Made by a program: the position numbers and the translations under genes. DNA of 64,000 nt. It comes from Bacteroides neonati (GTDB lineage Bacteria > Bacteroidota > Bacteroidia > Bacteroidales > Bacteroidaceae). The DNA lies in the NCBI RefSeq assembly GCF_000499785.1, contig NZ_HG726019.1, positions 186,001-250,000 of the forward strand, given 5' to 3'. Position 1 is the stretch's first letter. The number at the start of each line of letters is the position of its first letter. Shown here piece after piece: positions 19,275-28,849 of this stretch. Below the pieces are notes generated by a model. The model saw only the letters and a program-made list of their open reading frames with translations, ran no database searches and had not been told where the DNA came from.

Positions 19275-21155
19275 TTATTTAAGCGAGAGTTGAGCATTGA
19301 TAAATGCTAAAAAACCTTTTTTTCCATGTTGAGGAAACTTTATCTCAATACAAATTTGACTCATATATCGCTCGATAGTACGCATGTTTACATCAAGCAC
19401 TTGAGCTATCTCGTCGATCGATAGCCCCAAAGCAGTGAAGTAACAAATATCAAGATAGTGCTCTTTTAGCAAAGGGTATGTGCGCTCTAGCTCCACGGCA
19501 AATCCGTTGCGGGAAAGATTGAGCCAATGCATTAAGAGTGATCGGTCTGTGCATGGTAGATAGGTGAGGTTCTGGATGAGTTGTTGGGCTGTTTGGAGTG
19601 CTTTTATGTCGGTAGGATTCAATAGGGGGGTGTCTGTGCCATAAAGTAGCTTGAATTGATTGCCGATTCCTTCCGACTCTTTGTTCTTCTGCTCCAATGC
19701 ATTTATTCTTTGTAGCAACGCTTCCGTTTGCTCCCGATATGTTTTTTGAGACTGTGCTTGCTCTACAGCCAATCGGTTTATTTGGTTTTCTAGTATTTCT
19801 TGTTCGTTTTTTTGTAGCGTAGTGTCTGTGTGCAATCTTGATTGCAGTGCTCTTCTTTGCCCTTCGAATAGGTTGTTTTTGCTTTCGAAGAATGCTTTTT
19901 CTTGCAAGAGCCTTTCTTGCAGCAAAGATATCTCTTGTTTTAAAGAGCCGGTTTTCATTTGCATCTTCTTTTTATAGCGTCTGAAGCCATAGGCAATACC
20001 AAGAAGTACAAAAATGGCTATAATTAATGTAAAGAGCCAGCGATTTTTTAATTCGGAGTTTTGATAGAGCAATTCCATTCGGTCGTATTCTTTTTGGATT
20101 CCTAATACTTCCTTATATAAATTCCGGCTCTGTATAGAATCAGTTATTGCAATGTATTGAACGGCATATTCTGTTGCTTTTTGATAATTTTCTGCTGCTA
20201 TGGCTTCTTTATACAAATAATCGTATACAGAGGCTTGCGAAGATAAATCGGCTGTGCGTAAGGCTTTTCGTAATAGTTGCTCGGCCTCCTCCTTGCGGTT
20301 TGTTACGCCATACAGTTTGCCCAAACTAACTAGTGTTTTATAGGGAAAAGAGGCGGGGGTGGATATGCGTAAAGCTTGCAAAAAATACTTTTCGGCTTCC
20401 TCGTACTTTGCCTCAGATCTCTTTCGGATGGCTATATTATGGTACGCTTTCGCTTTAAGGCGCAAGTCGGGGGTAGAGTCGGCGATTTGTATCAGTTGAT
20501 TGATGCACCAATCGGTACTATCTACTTGGTTCAAATGGTAATAGATACTTGATAAATTGATGAAGTTACTGATCTTAGAGTTTATGTTTCCTATCTGGCT
20601 GTTAATCCGGAGTGCTTTCTTATAATATTCTTTTGCCAACTGATAATGATAGGCTTTGTTGTTTATGAACCCCAAGCTACTGTAGATACGAGAAACAAAT
20701 TGTTTGTTCTTTATCTGGGGAATGAGGCTCTCGGCCTTCTTATAAGCGGTTAATGCTTGTGGTATATCGTTGAAGCTTTCTTGCGCTATAGCCCCTTTTA
20801 TATAGTATATTTCACCTTTCTTATTGAGGTTGTTCTTTTTATTATAATAATGAGCTGCAATATTGATTAAAGAGTCTGACGGGATGGGTATATTGCAACG
20901 ATACTGAGTTAAAGTGAGCAGCAAAGCATAATCGGCCTGCTCTTGATTGACCAATAACTCAGGGTTGGGGATCGATTTTAATATGGATAAGGCGGAATCG
21001 GGGTGATGCCAAAGTAGCTCCTCGACTTGTGCTAAAGAAGTCGATACTTTATCACCAGTACGGCTGCAAGATGTATAGAGGCATCCGACAGACAGTAAAA
21101 TGCAGCACATACTGATAAAGCAGGTTCGAGTGTTGGCATAAATACGGTTTGGCAT
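19275..21155 (-). CDS. TPR membrane regulator with C-terminal LuxR-like helix-turn-helix
   Basis: 626 aa. N-terminal export signal with a possible lipobox (CLYTSC near residue 30), TPR repeats over about 40-360 (SIYYHLNQVDSTDW, AEKYFLQALRIST), one membrane helix at about 372-391 (WLFTLIIAIFVLLGIAYGF), a long coiled coil (about 395-490) and a C-terminal helix-turn-helix (about 575-605, LSIDEIAQVLDVNMRTIERY). This periplasmic-TPR, transmembrane, cytoplasmic-HTH architecture is widespread in Bacteroides as a one-component membrane regulator. As first gene of the AT-rich minus-strand block it may control the peptide/GLPGLI operon downstream; that link is inferred from position only. Confidence 0.85.
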   Translation of the reverse strand: MPNRIYANTRTCFISMCCILLSVGCLYTSCSRTGDKVSTSLAQVEELLWHHPDSALSILKSIPNPELLVNQEQADYALLLTLTQYRCNIPIPSDSLINIAAHYYNKKNNLNKKGEIYYIKGAIAQESFNDIPQALTAYKKAESLIPQIKNKQFVSRIYSSLGFINNKAYHYQLAKEYYKKALRINSQIGNINSKISNFINLSSIYYHLNQVDSTDWCINQLIQIADSTPDLRLKAKAYHNIAIRKRSEAKYEEAEKYFLQALRISTPASFPYKTLVSLGKLYGVTNRKEEAEQLLRKALRTADLSSQASVYDYLYKEAIAAENYQKATEYAVQYIAITDSIQSRNLYKEVLGIQKEYDRMELLYQNSELKNRWLFTLIIAIFVLLGIAYGFRRYKKKMQMKTGSLKQEISLLQERLLQEKAFFESKNNLFEGQRRALQSRLHTDTTLQKNEQEILENQINRLAVEQAQSQKTYREQTEALLQRINALEQKNKESEGIGNQFKLLYGTDTPLLNPTDIKALQTAQQLIQNLTYLPCTDRSLLMHWLNLSRNGFAVELERTYPLLKEHYLDICYFTALGLSIDEIAQVLDVNMRTIERYMSQICIEIKFPQHGKKGFLAFINAQLSLK

Positions 21156-21313
21156 TATCGTTTTTTTTGATTTAAAGGTGTTTCAAAAATAGATTAAGTA
21201 TTTGAATAATCCTATTTTTGAATTTGGCATTTGTGTTTTTTTATGATGTAGGGGAGGAGGCACCCATTTTGAAGTTGTCGAATAATCAATTAGCCTTGTA
21301 GGTAGAGCCGATC

Positions 21314-21475
21314 ATGAAACGGAAGAGTGGTGAGATGAGGAGTAGTAGATATAGGTTGAGCACAGCAATTTATAAGTTTAACTATTTGATTATAAATGTG
21401 CTATTTGTTTTGTGTTATACTGGTGTTTTCATGCTTTTTTTTGTGTACAAGAGTCGTATTTTAACGCTTTGTTAA
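21314..21475 (+). CDS. possible 53-aa single-pass membrane protein
   Basis: ATG 21314 to TAA 21473-21475. The translation has a basic N-terminus (MKRKSGEMRSSRYR), one hydrophobic segment (about 22-43, FNYLIINVLFVLCYTGVF) and a basic C-terminal tail ending KSRILTLC. The charge pattern would suit a small inner-membrane protein, but there is no recognised family and no strong promoter. The last codons fall inside the repeat element 21458-21580. A matching frame also ends ILT-V-C at the second element copy, so the stop may simply reflect repeat sequence. Confidence 0.25.
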   Translation: MKRKSGEMRSSRYRLSTAIYKFNYLIINVLFVLCYTGVFMLFFVYKSRILTLC

Positions 21476-21580
21476 CTACGTACTTTTGGTACCAATGAGT
21501 ACGTATTCATTGATACCAAAAGTATATATTCTTGTATGCGGGAGAAATATACAAGCAGATGAAACAATTAACAATGTTAA
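21458..21580. repeat. palindrome-centred intergenic repeat, copy A
   Basis: About 123 bp, sharing its layout with 53857-53977. The left block is ATTTTAACG..T.TGTTAACTACG. The centre is a palindrome (21475-21530, 23 of 28 positions paired) with arms reading TACTTTTGGTA and TACCAAAAGTA. The right block is ATTAACAATGTTAA, itself palindromic. It ends exactly at the stop codon of the S41 peptidase gene, so it would lie at the 3' end of that transcript and could act as a terminator or mRNA-end structure, or be a non-autonomous mobile repeat. Confidence 0.7.
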
Positions 21581-23205
21581 ATTGAAACGTTCAACTTTTG
21601 CTTGTATTCGTTCGAGTTCAATATTTCCAATGCACGTTCTACGCTTTTATTGGCTTGGTTCATGACTTGGAAGTACTCGTTCATATCCCACAGATCGCGT
21701 GCAATAAGTGCTTTGAGCTGTGTCTTGATAAGTGGCAATGAGGTATTGTATTGCGTTTCGTTGAAAGCAATCTTCTCTTTATCGGCCATTTCGCGTAGGG
21801 TGGCGAGTAGCTGATCGTCTACTTCGAACTTCTGATTGTACGTATCGAATTTCTTATACTTGCCGGCCAGCTCTTTGCGATTGCCCTCAATAAACTTAGC
21901 TACCAACCGGATGATGACACCTTTGGCAACCAGGTTGCGGTGATAATCGCTATACAGTGTGGTATCGACAGGCACAAAATAGTCGGGCATGATTCCTCCG
22001 CCACCGTATACGGTACGTTGTAGCTTCTTTGTCTGGCTCTTCAAGGAGTCGGGAAAGTGGATGCTGTCGGCACTGACCATCTCGCCACGGTTGTAACGCT
22101 GCATCAAGTCGCTTTGATATTTTTCGATGTTGCTTTCGTCGCTTTTTCCGTTGGATAACTTGGTATCGGCAGTGCTCTCGTAGGGCTTCTGGATGCATCG
22201 TCCGGCAGGAGTGTAGTAGCGGGCAACGGTAAGGCGAATCATCGAACCGTCGGGCAAGTCGATGGGGCGTTGTACGAGTCCTTTACCAAACGAACGGCGG
22301 CCTACTACCACACCTCTATCCCAGTCTTGTACGGCTCCGGTCACAATTTCGCTTGCCGATGCCGAGAACTCATCGACCAATACGACCAAGCGACCTTTGC
22401 GGAAGTTTCCATTGCCTTTGGCGAAGAATTCGCTACGTTGAGCGGTGCGCCCTTCGGTATAAACAATCAGTTCCTTTTGTTCGAGAAACTCATTGGCCAG
22501 ATCGATGGCTGCATTCAGGTAGCCGCCTCCGTTGCCTTGCAGATCGAGAATCAGGTCTTTCATGCCTTTCTTCTGCAGCTCTTTCAAGGCTGTGGTAAAC
22601 TCTTCGGCTGTGGTAGCACCGAAGCGATTGATACGGATGTAGCCCGTTTGAGGTGCAATCATATAAGAGGCATCAAGGCTTAAAATGGGGATTTTATCGC
22701 GCTGTACGGTAAACAGCAAAGGGTCTTTAACTCCGTGGCGAATGATGGTGAGGTTTACCTTAGAGTCTTTAGGGCCACGAAGCCGTCCCATAATATCTTC
22801 GGTGCTCATCTTAACACCTGCAATGGCCGTATCGTTGACTGCAATGATGCGGTCTCCTGCCAAGATGCCTACCTTTTCCGAAGGACCATTACTCACAGGC
22901 TGAATAACGAGCAGTGTGTCTTCGATCATCTGAAACTGAACACCGATACCCTCGAAATTGCCTTGTAGCGGTTCGTTCATCTTCTTCACCTCTTCGGCAT
23001 CCGAATAGGTAGAGTGGGGGTCGAGCTGTGCCAACATCTTGATGATAGCCTCTTCGACCAGCTTATTCTCATCTACTTTATCTACATACAGATTGGTGAT
23101 GGCGAACTCTGCCATTTGCAACTTGCGCAGTGCATCTGTTCCGAAGTTTTGTGCCTGTGCCATCACAGCACATAGAGCGATCAAAAAACAAAAGATTTTT
23201 CTCAT
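21577..23205 (-). CDS. S41 family C-terminal processing peptidase
   Basis: 542 aa with a signal peptide (1-18). A PDZ domain (about 90-170, EGIGVQFQM, GDRIIAVNDTAIAGV) is followed by the S41 peptidase fold with the catalytic serine in DEFSASASEIVTGA (about residues 279-292) and the Lys context SFGKGLVQ about 25 residues on, the usual Ser/Lys dyad. Such periplasmic tail-specific proteases trim or degrade envelope proteins from the C-terminus. It is the last gene of a four-gene operon (GNAT-like, topoisomerase IV B, coaD, this gene) with 20 bp separating it from coaD. The repeat element A begins at its stop codon. Confidence 0.94.
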   Translation of the reverse strand: MRKIFCFLIALCAVMAQAQNFGTDALRKLQMAEFAITNLYVDKVDENKLVEEAIIKMLAQLDPHSTYSDAEEVKKMNEPLQGNFEGIGVQFQMIEDTLLVIQPVSNGPSEKVGILAGDRIIAVNDTAIAGVKMSTEDIMGRLRGPKDSKVNLTIIRHGVKDPLLFTVQRDKIPILSLDASYMIAPQTGYIRINRFGATTAEEFTTALKELQKKGMKDLILDLQGNGGGYLNAAIDLANEFLEQKELIVYTEGRTAQRSEFFAKGNGNFRKGRLVVLVDEFSASASEIVTGAVQDWDRGVVVGRRSFGKGLVQRPIDLPDGSMIRLTVARYYTPAGRCIQKPYESTADTKLSNGKSDESNIEKYQSDLMQRYNRGEMVSADSIHFPDSLKSQTKKLQRTVYGGGGIMPDYFVPVDTTLYSDYHRNLVAKGVIIRLVAKFIEGNRKELAGKYKKFDTYNQKFEVDDQLLATLREMADKEKIAFNETQYNTSLPLIKTQLKALIARDLWDMNEYFQVMNQANKSVERALEILNSNEYKQKLNVSI

Positions 23206-23225
23206 TATTCTATGGGGTATATGGT

Positions 23226-23684
23226 TTATATCTCTATCTCCATCCCTTTGGGAATGAACATACTGATATCTTTTTTAAACGTAAGCAACTCGCGTACAAT
23301 GGTCGAGCTGATACAGGTGAGTTCCGGCTCGGTGAATAGCAGAATGGTTTCGATGCCCGCCAGCTTCCGGTTGATATCGGCAATGGTCTCTTCGTATTCA
23401 AAGTCTTTCACCGTTCGGATGCCGCGTACGATGAACTGTGCATCGACTTCGCGGGCAAAGTCGATGGTGAGGCTGTTGTAGGCGATGACCTTGATACGTG
23501 GTTCGTCGCGGTAGAACGTACGGATCATATCAACACGCTTCTCAATAGGGAAATACGTGTTTTTGTTCTCATTGATACCGATGCCGATGACTATCTCGTC
23601 CATAAAAGTCAGTGCGCGGCTTACCACCGAATAATGTCCGATGGTAAAGGGGTCGAATGTGCCCGGAAAGATAGCTCTTTTCAT
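23226..23684 (-). CDS. coaD: pantetheine-phosphate adenylyltransferase
   Basis: 152 aa, full family length. It contains the nucleotidyltransferase signature [10 protein letters not shown] (residues 8-17, T/HxGH ATP-binding motif), [12 protein letters not shown] (about 89-100) and the C-terminal ISSTIVREL motif (about 126-134). It transfers AMP from ATP to 4'-phosphopantetheine, the penultimate step of coenzyme A synthesis, in the cytoplasm. It is 3 bp after the topoisomerase gene and 20 bp before the S41 peptidase, in a housekeeping operon. Confidence 0.97.
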   Translation of the reverse strand: MKRAIFPGTFDPFTIGHYSVVSRALTFMDEIVIGIGINENKNTYFPIEKRVDMIRTFYRDEPRIKVIAYNSLTIDFAREVDAQFIVRGIRTVKDFEYEETIADINRKLAGIETILLFTEPELTCISSTIVRELLTFKKDISMFIPKGMEIEI

Positions 23685-23687
23685 TCT

Positions 23688-25562
23688 TTATGCTATATCT
23701 TCTTCTATAACTAGGTTACCTATGATAAAGTTCTGTCGCTCCATGGTGTTTTTGCCCATATAGAACTCCAGTAGCTCTTTGACTGAGTCGGTTTTGCGCA
23801 AAGAGACTTGCTCCAAGCGCATGTCTTTGCCAATGAAATGCTTAAACTCATCGGGCGAGATTTCTCCCAGACCTTTGAATCGGGTGATTTCGGGAGACGG
23901 ATTCAGCTCCATAATGGCTCGCTGACGCTCTTCGTCACTGTAGCAGTAAATGGTTTTCTTCTTATTGCGTACGCGAAACAAGGGTGTTTGCAGAATGTAC
24001 ACATGCCCTTTCTTGATCAGATCGGGGAAGAACTGAAGGAAAAAGGTAATGAGCAGCAAGCGGATGTGCATGCCGTCGACATCGGCATCGGTTGCTACAA
24101 TGACTTTGTTGTAGCGCAGGCCTTCGATACCGTCTTCGATATTGAGTGCTGCTTGCAACAGGTTGAACTCTTCGTTCTCGTAAACCACTTTTTTGGTCAG
24201 CCCGAACGAGTTTAGCGGCTTACCACGCAAACTGAATACGGCCTGTGTGTTTACATCACGGCTTTTGGTGATGGAACCACTGGCCGAATCTCCCTCGGTA
24301 ATAAAGATGCAAGAGTCCTCTTCGAGCCCTTTGCCCTTGGTGTCATTGAGATGTATACGACAATCGCGCAACTTCTTGTTGTGGAGATTAGCCTTCTTGG
24401 CGCGCTCGCGAGCAAGCTTGGTTACACCGGCAATGGCTTTTCGCTCCTTTTCCGAATCTTGAATCTTTTGCAGCATGACTTCGGTCACATCGGCATGCTT
24501 ATGTAGATAATTGTCGACCTCCTGCTTGATGAAGTCGCCTACGTACTTATTGACGCTGATGCCGCCGGGAGCCATGTTGGTCGATCCCAGTTTGATCTTG
24601 GTCTGGCTCTCGAACATCGGCTCTTCTACGTTGATGGCAATGGCTGCCACCAAACCGTTGCGTATATCGGTATAGTCTTGATTCTTATTGAAGAACTCCT
24701 TGATGGTGCGTGCAATGTGCTCTTTGAAAGCACTCTGATGCGTACCGCCTTGTGTGGTATGCTGTCCGTTGACAAACGAGTAATACTCTTCGCCATACTG
24801 ACCGGTGTGCGTAAAGGCTATTTCAATGTCCTCGCCCTTGAGGTGAACGATGGGGTAGAGACTCGAAGCGGTCATGTTATCGTTCAGTAAGTCTACCAAT
24901 CCGTTGCGCGAAACAATGCGTTGTCCGTTATAAATCATAGCCAACCCCGTGTTGAGGTAGGTATAGTTACGCAACATGGTTTCGATAAATTCGGGGCGGA
25001 ACAGGTAGTTCTGAAAGAGTGTTGCATCGGGTTCGAAGAACGTAAACGTTCCGTTATCCTGATCGGTGTCTTGCGTCTCGTCGCTGAGCAGATTACCTTT
25101 CGAAAAGGTAGCAATACGCACCTTGCCGTCTCGGTAGCTGCGTACCTCGAATCGCGAACTGAGTGCATTGACCGCTTTTACGCCGACACCATTAAGCCCG
25201 ACACTTTTCTTAAATGCCTTGCTGTCGTATTTGCCGCCGGTGTTCAACATGCTTACGGCTTCGATCAGTTTTCCTTGAGGGATACCGCGTCCATAATCGC
25301 GCACGCTTACCCGCAGATTGTCTTCGATGATGATTTCGATCTTTTTGCCGGCCTGCATTTTGAACTCGTCGATACTGTTGTCAAGCACTTCTTTGAGAAG
25401 GACGTATATTCCGTCTTCGATGTGTGCACCGTCACCCAACTTTCCGATATACATACCCGGACGTGTGCGCACGTGTTCCATGTCGCTCAGGTGACGTATG
25501 TTGTCGTCGGTGTATTCCACCACGTGGTTGTTTGAGAGTATCTCTTCGTTCTCTTCCATCAT
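23688..25562 (-). CDS. parE: DNA topoisomerase IV subunit B (type IIA, GyrB/ParE)
   Basis: 624 aa. GHKL ATPase domain with [10 protein letters not shown] (N box), DYGRGIP and NTGGKYD...[13 protein letters not shown] (ATP lid), then the transducer domain, and the TOPRIM domain with EGDSASGSI and [13 protein letters not shown]. The short length without the GyrB insert and the ParE-like TOPRIM support topoisomerase IV rather than gyrase; parC is not in the window. It supplies ATP-driven strand passage for chromosome decatenation. It is separated by 5 bp from the upstream GNAT-like gene and by 3 bp from coaD, so translationally linked. Confidence 0.93.
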   Translation of the reverse strand: MMEENEEILSNNHVVEYTDDNIRHLSDMEHVRTRPGMYIGKLGDGAHIEDGIYVLLKEVLDNSIDEFKMQAGKKIEIIIEDNLRVSVRDYGRGIPQGKLIEAVSMLNTGGKYDSKAFKKSVGLNGVGVKAVNALSSRFEVRSYRDGKVRIATFSKGNLLSDETQDTDQDNGTFTFFEPDATLFQNYLFRPEFIETMLRNYTYLNTGLAMIYNGQRIVSRNGLVDLLNDNMTASSLYPIVHLKGEDIEIAFTHTGQYGEEYYSFVNGQHTTQGGTHQSAFKEHIARTIKEFFNKNQDYTDIRNGLVAAIAINVEEPMFESQTKIKLGSTNMAPGGISVNKYVGDFIKQEVDNYLHKHADVTEVMLQKIQDSEKERKAIAGVTKLARERAKKANLHNKKLRDCRIHLNDTKGKGLEEDSCIFITEGDSASGSITKSRDVNTQAVFSLRGKPLNSFGLTKKVVYENEEFNLLQAALNIEDGIEGLRYNKVIVATDADVDGMHIRLLLITFFLQFFPDLIKKGHVYILQTPLFRVRNKKKTIYCYSDEERQRAIMELNPSPEITRFKGLGEISPDEFKHFIGKDMRLEQVSLRKTDSVKELLEFYMGKNTMERQNFIIGNLVIEEDIA

Positions 25563-25567
25563 ACTAG

Positions 25568-26704
25568 TTAGTCTATCTTTTTCACAAACGCACGGCGACG
25601 TTTATGTTGTTCTGTTTTAAAATATTCCCATTGTGCCTGAACTTTGCCGTTCATCTCGAGTTCAGGGTTGCTTTCCGCAAAGATAAAACCTAATTTCTGA
25701 TAAACCGGAATTAAATCGGAAAATAACAAAGCGTTAACACCTTTATTCTGATATTCGGGCTTCACGGCTATCAACAACAGATCGAGCATTTTAGCCCGTC
25801 GCTTCATGAAAAGCGCTTTCAATAGATGATACCATCCGAAGGGTAGTAATCGCCCGTTCGACTTCTGTAAAGCTTCTGATAGCGACGGCATTGATATGCC
25901 TACGGCTATTAGTTTATCGTTTTCGTCGACAATGAGCGGTACCATACGCAAGTCGACAATAGGCAGATACATCTTGACGTATTGGTCGATTTGTCGTTGC
26001 GAAAGGGCCGAGTAGCCATATAATTCGCTGTAAGCTTCGTTCATCAGCTCGAAGATGGCTTGTCCGTAGTCTCTGGCAAGTTTGCGGCTGGAGGTGTACT
26101 TAACGATTCGTAGGTTGTACTTTTTTTGAATAATATCCGAGATGCGTTGGTGTTTCTCGGGGATGCTTTCGGGGATGTATATCTTAAACTCCACCCAGTC
26201 GGCTTCTTTTTCGAAACCCAGTTGCTCCATATGCACAGGGTAGTAGGGATGGTTATAGATAGTAGCCATGGTGCTTAACTGATCGAAACCTTCGATGAGC
26301 ATGCCTTCGGCATCGAAATCAGTAAAACCGAGCGGCCCTTGTATGTGGTTCATCCCTTTGGCTTTTCCCCACTCTTCGACTGCCCGGATGAGTGCTTGGG
26401 TCACTTCGAGGTCGTCAATAAAGTCTATCCAACCGAAACGGACATTTTTCTTGTCCCAGGTCTGATTGGCACGATGGTTGATGATTCCTGCTACGCGGCC
26501 CACTATTTCTCCGTCTCTATAGGCTAAGAAGTACTCTGCCTCGCAAAACTCGAATGCTGCATTTTTTTTCTTGTTGAATGTGTTGAGCATATCGTCATAA
26601 AGGTCTGGAACCGAATAAGGGTTTCCCTTATACATATAGTAATTAAACCGGATAAACTTATGGAGTTCTTTCTTGCAGGAAACTTTTTTGATTGTAATTG
26701 CCAT
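25568..26704 (-). CDS. GNAT-like N-acetyltransferase family protein
   Basis: 378 aa, cytoplasmic, no signal. It contains the acetyl-CoA-binding-like stretch [21 protein letters not shown] (about residues 310-330, with Q/RxxGxxA-like spacing) and an N-terminal [17 protein letters not shown] segment, consistent with a tandem GNAT fold. Homologues are conserved in Bacteroidota next to topoisomerase IV B, coaD and the S41 peptidase, but the substrate is not established. It is the first gene of the operon and follows a strong Bacteroides promoter at 26727-26756. Confidence 0.8.
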   Translation of the reverse strand: MAITIKKVSCKKELHKFIRFNYYMYKGNPYSVPDLYDDMLNTFNKKKNAAFEFCEAEYFLAYRDGEIVGRVAGIINHRANQTWDKKNVRFGWIDFIDDLEVTQALIRAVEEWGKAKGMNHIQGPLGFTDFDAEGMLIEGFDQLSTMATIYNHPYYPVHMEQLGFEKEADWVEFKIYIPESIPEKHQRISDIIQKKYNLRIVKYTSSRKLARDYGQAIFELMNEAYSELYGYSALSQRQIDQYVKMYLPIVDLRMVPLIVDENDKLIAVGISMPSLSEALQKSNGRLLPFGWYHLLKALFMKRRAKMLDLLLIAVKPEYQNKGVNALLFSDLIPVYQKLGFIFAESNPELEMNGKVQAQWEYFKTEQHKRRRAFVKKID

Positions 26705-26726
26705 AGTTGTTTTTATATTGAAGCGA

Positions 26727-26756
26727 CAAATATACGTGATAATCTTTGAATTGCAA
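26727..26756 (-). promoter_or_regulatory. Bacteroides-type promoter for the GNAT-parE-coaD-peptidase operon
   Basis: On the minus strand TTG (26756-26754) and TATATTTG (26734-26727) are separated by 19 bp, a full match to the -33/-7 consensus, placing the start of transcription about 15-20 bp upstream of the ATG at 26704. Confidence 0.7.
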
Positions 26757-26795
26757 TCGACTACGTTATAGAAATTGCGGACCGGTCCTCTTCAC

Positions 26796-26924
26796 TTATT
26801 TGATGTTGAAGCGAATGGCTATGGTTTCATTCTTTGTATTGTGGGGCAACGATACGATCGTTTGGTTGCCTTGGGCATTGATCGTTCGGCCTTCTCGATG
26901 AATATCAAGGCCTTTTACGAACAA
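26796..26924 (-). pseudogene. orphan C-terminal fragment, probably of a glycosidase-like secreted enzyme
   Basis: A 42-codon open frame without ATG (first possible start TTG at 26924). It reads LFVKGLDIHREGRTINAQGN, then QTIVSLPHNTKNETIAIRFN and IK, stop. The rhythm (short beta strands, terminal IRFN) looks like the last strand pair of a beta-sandwich domain of a secreted carbohydrate-active protein. It sits directly downstream of the second susD and its terminator hairpin, where PUL enzymes normally lie, so it could be the remnant of a deleted PUL enzyme. Family not determined. Confidence 0.35.
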
Positions 26925-26961
26925 ACGGTGAAAATGAAGAATTTACTTCATTTCCACCGTT
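26924..26961 (-). terminator. stem-loop downstream of the second susD
   Basis: AACGGTGAAAATGAAG pairs with CTTCATTTCCACCGTT (one mismatch, 16-bp stem, 6-nt loop), 20 bp after the susD stop. The U-tract on the minus strand is weak, so this is either an intrinsic terminator or an mRNA 3'-end stabilising hairpin. Confidence 0.55.
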
Positions 26962-26980
26962 CTCCTTTCTTTATAAGAAA

Positions 26981-28849
26981 TTATTTTTTAGGTCCTTTTC
27001 CAAAATCAGGGCCTTTGTCATACCATACCCGTTGGCTGTTTAGCGTAGAAGGGGTATTGAATGCTTCACCACTATAGGTATAGTTTTGAGCCTCATAAGC
27101 CGCAATCGTGATATCGTATAAGATATCTGATTGGTTCGGTGCAGAAACTGGGAAGCGGCGTGGTATCAAGTATTTATCGCCCAATACTGGATCGAACTGC
27201 TCGTAAGGGAGCAATGTACTTCCAGACATCGGTATTCCGGAACGTCGAGACGTTACGAATAAATCCATTGGTGCCATCAGGTAGTGAATGTATTGCTGTA
27301 TGTAAACTTTCTCCAAATTCTCGTCTTGGCTACCAGTTAGTTTATATACATCATGAGTTAACATGTCCTGTACTTGTGCCTCTGTTAGTTTTATGCTTTT
27401 GTCGTGCTTGTCATTTACATAAGTGATGTCGTAATATGGCAAGTGGTTTAAACCTGCTACATTATTATAACCACGTACTGACAATTCAACACCAGCTGAC
27501 AAGTATTCTTGAGCAGTTTTAGGCAGCGTAGCTCCCAATAGTTTGAACTCAGCTCTTAAGAGGTTCGTTTCTCCAGCAGAGAAATACAATCCATACCAAC
27601 CATAAGGCTCCTTGTCTTGTACCGGTTTTACTCCGGGTACATCCGGATAGGTATATGTAAGCAAGCCTTTGATTGACTCGGCATTTCTATAAGCTATCGG
27701 AGTGTAGGTTTTTTTGGCTCCATCGTTAGCAAATAAGCAAAAGATAGAGTTGTTCGGGTCAAAATATTCGTCGTAAGCCGGATTCTTGTTCAGTTCTACC
27801 TGACATGGCAATCCGTAATAGCGTACCCAAGGCTCTCCTGGTTCTTTCCAGTTTTTAAATACTTTCTTTCCGTTTGCGTCTAATGTATATTCTACATTTT
27901 TCTCTACATAAGATGGGAGTGCCCGTTTCTGATCGAAGAAACCTTGTACTACATTTGAATTGTAATCATTCTTTTGGAAAATATAGAATAAACGAGGATC
28001 ACGATTGTTAATCATGAAATTAATCAGTTGGCGACTTCCGGCGGCAACAGAGATGTCATTGTTCCAGTTATTATCTCTTTTTCCTTTGTTGTATACAAAG
28101 TCATCTTCTAATGTTTCAAGAAAACCTGCTGGGCTCTTGCTAGCATCATTTACAATTTTGATAGCACGTTCCTTATCTATGTTTATCAAACGAGCAGCAA
28201 TTCTAAGTTTGAGCGAATTTGCAAACTTTGCCCATTTGGCAAGATTTCCTTTGTAAACAAAGTCTTGTGTACCCAAAATGTCTACAGGTTTCTTTTCTGT
28301 AAGATACTGAATCGTTTCGTCCAATTGCTTCAACCACAAATCGAAAAGCTCAGGCTGCGTGTCATATTTCGGTTTCAATGTACCTCCATAACGTGCCATT
28401 TCGGCTTCGCTATATTGGCGAGAACCATACATATCTGCATCTTCCATGCTTAGGTATACGAGCATAGGGTTGCAAAGATATGGGATATATTCATGCTTTG
28501 CTTTCTCTGCTTCTCCGAGTAGGCTTACTTGATACTTAATCTCATTCGCATAACGCAGCAATTCATTTACTTGATATCCACAGCCTGTTTGTGTGATGAC
28601 ATTTAATTTGTTCGAGTTTCCACCACCAGGAACTGTTGCTTGTACCCAATTTGACATATAATCGAATCCATAGAACCATTGTGAATAATCGCCAGGTTGG
28701 AACGCTGTTTCGCACTGGGTAAACAAGAAACGAATATTTGGTTTCGTAATTGTTGACGGATTGGAGTTCAGGTCTGCGAAATCGTCTATGCAAGAATTGA
28801 AGAGTCCTAGTCCGCTAAAGACGAGAACGGATATTAGATTTTTATATTT
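26981..28849 (-). pseudogene. second susD-like gene (SusD-like_2 type), 5' end displaced by IS copy 3
   Basis: SusD/RagB-family lipoprotein of the SusD-like_2 type (FADLNSNPSTITKPNIRFLF; FYGFDYMSNWVQ). Restoring the TATTT target site joins it to codons 1-7 at 30437-30456, giving 627 aa starting MKKNMKYKNLISVLVFSG with lipobox LFNSC. Unlike copy 1, the IS end here reads through in frame and supplies ATGACTGCGGAT, so the present ORF can begin MTADLRKYKNLISVLVFSG and keeps the whole lipoprotein signal. The gene may therefore still be functional if transcribed across the IS. The C-terminal region is intact to KGPDFGKGPKK. Partner of the SusC at 30465. Confidence 0.85.

Noticed and set aside
10070-21155. 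Integrated phage or conjugative element
   Set aside because: No integrase, structural, relaxase or attachment-site repeats are visible; only AT-richness and decay point to foreign origin.
26775-27077. Plus-strand 100-aa open frame across the end of the second susD
   Set aside because: Antisense to the susD 3' end and to the orphan minus-strand fragment; composition is that of a shadow frame.
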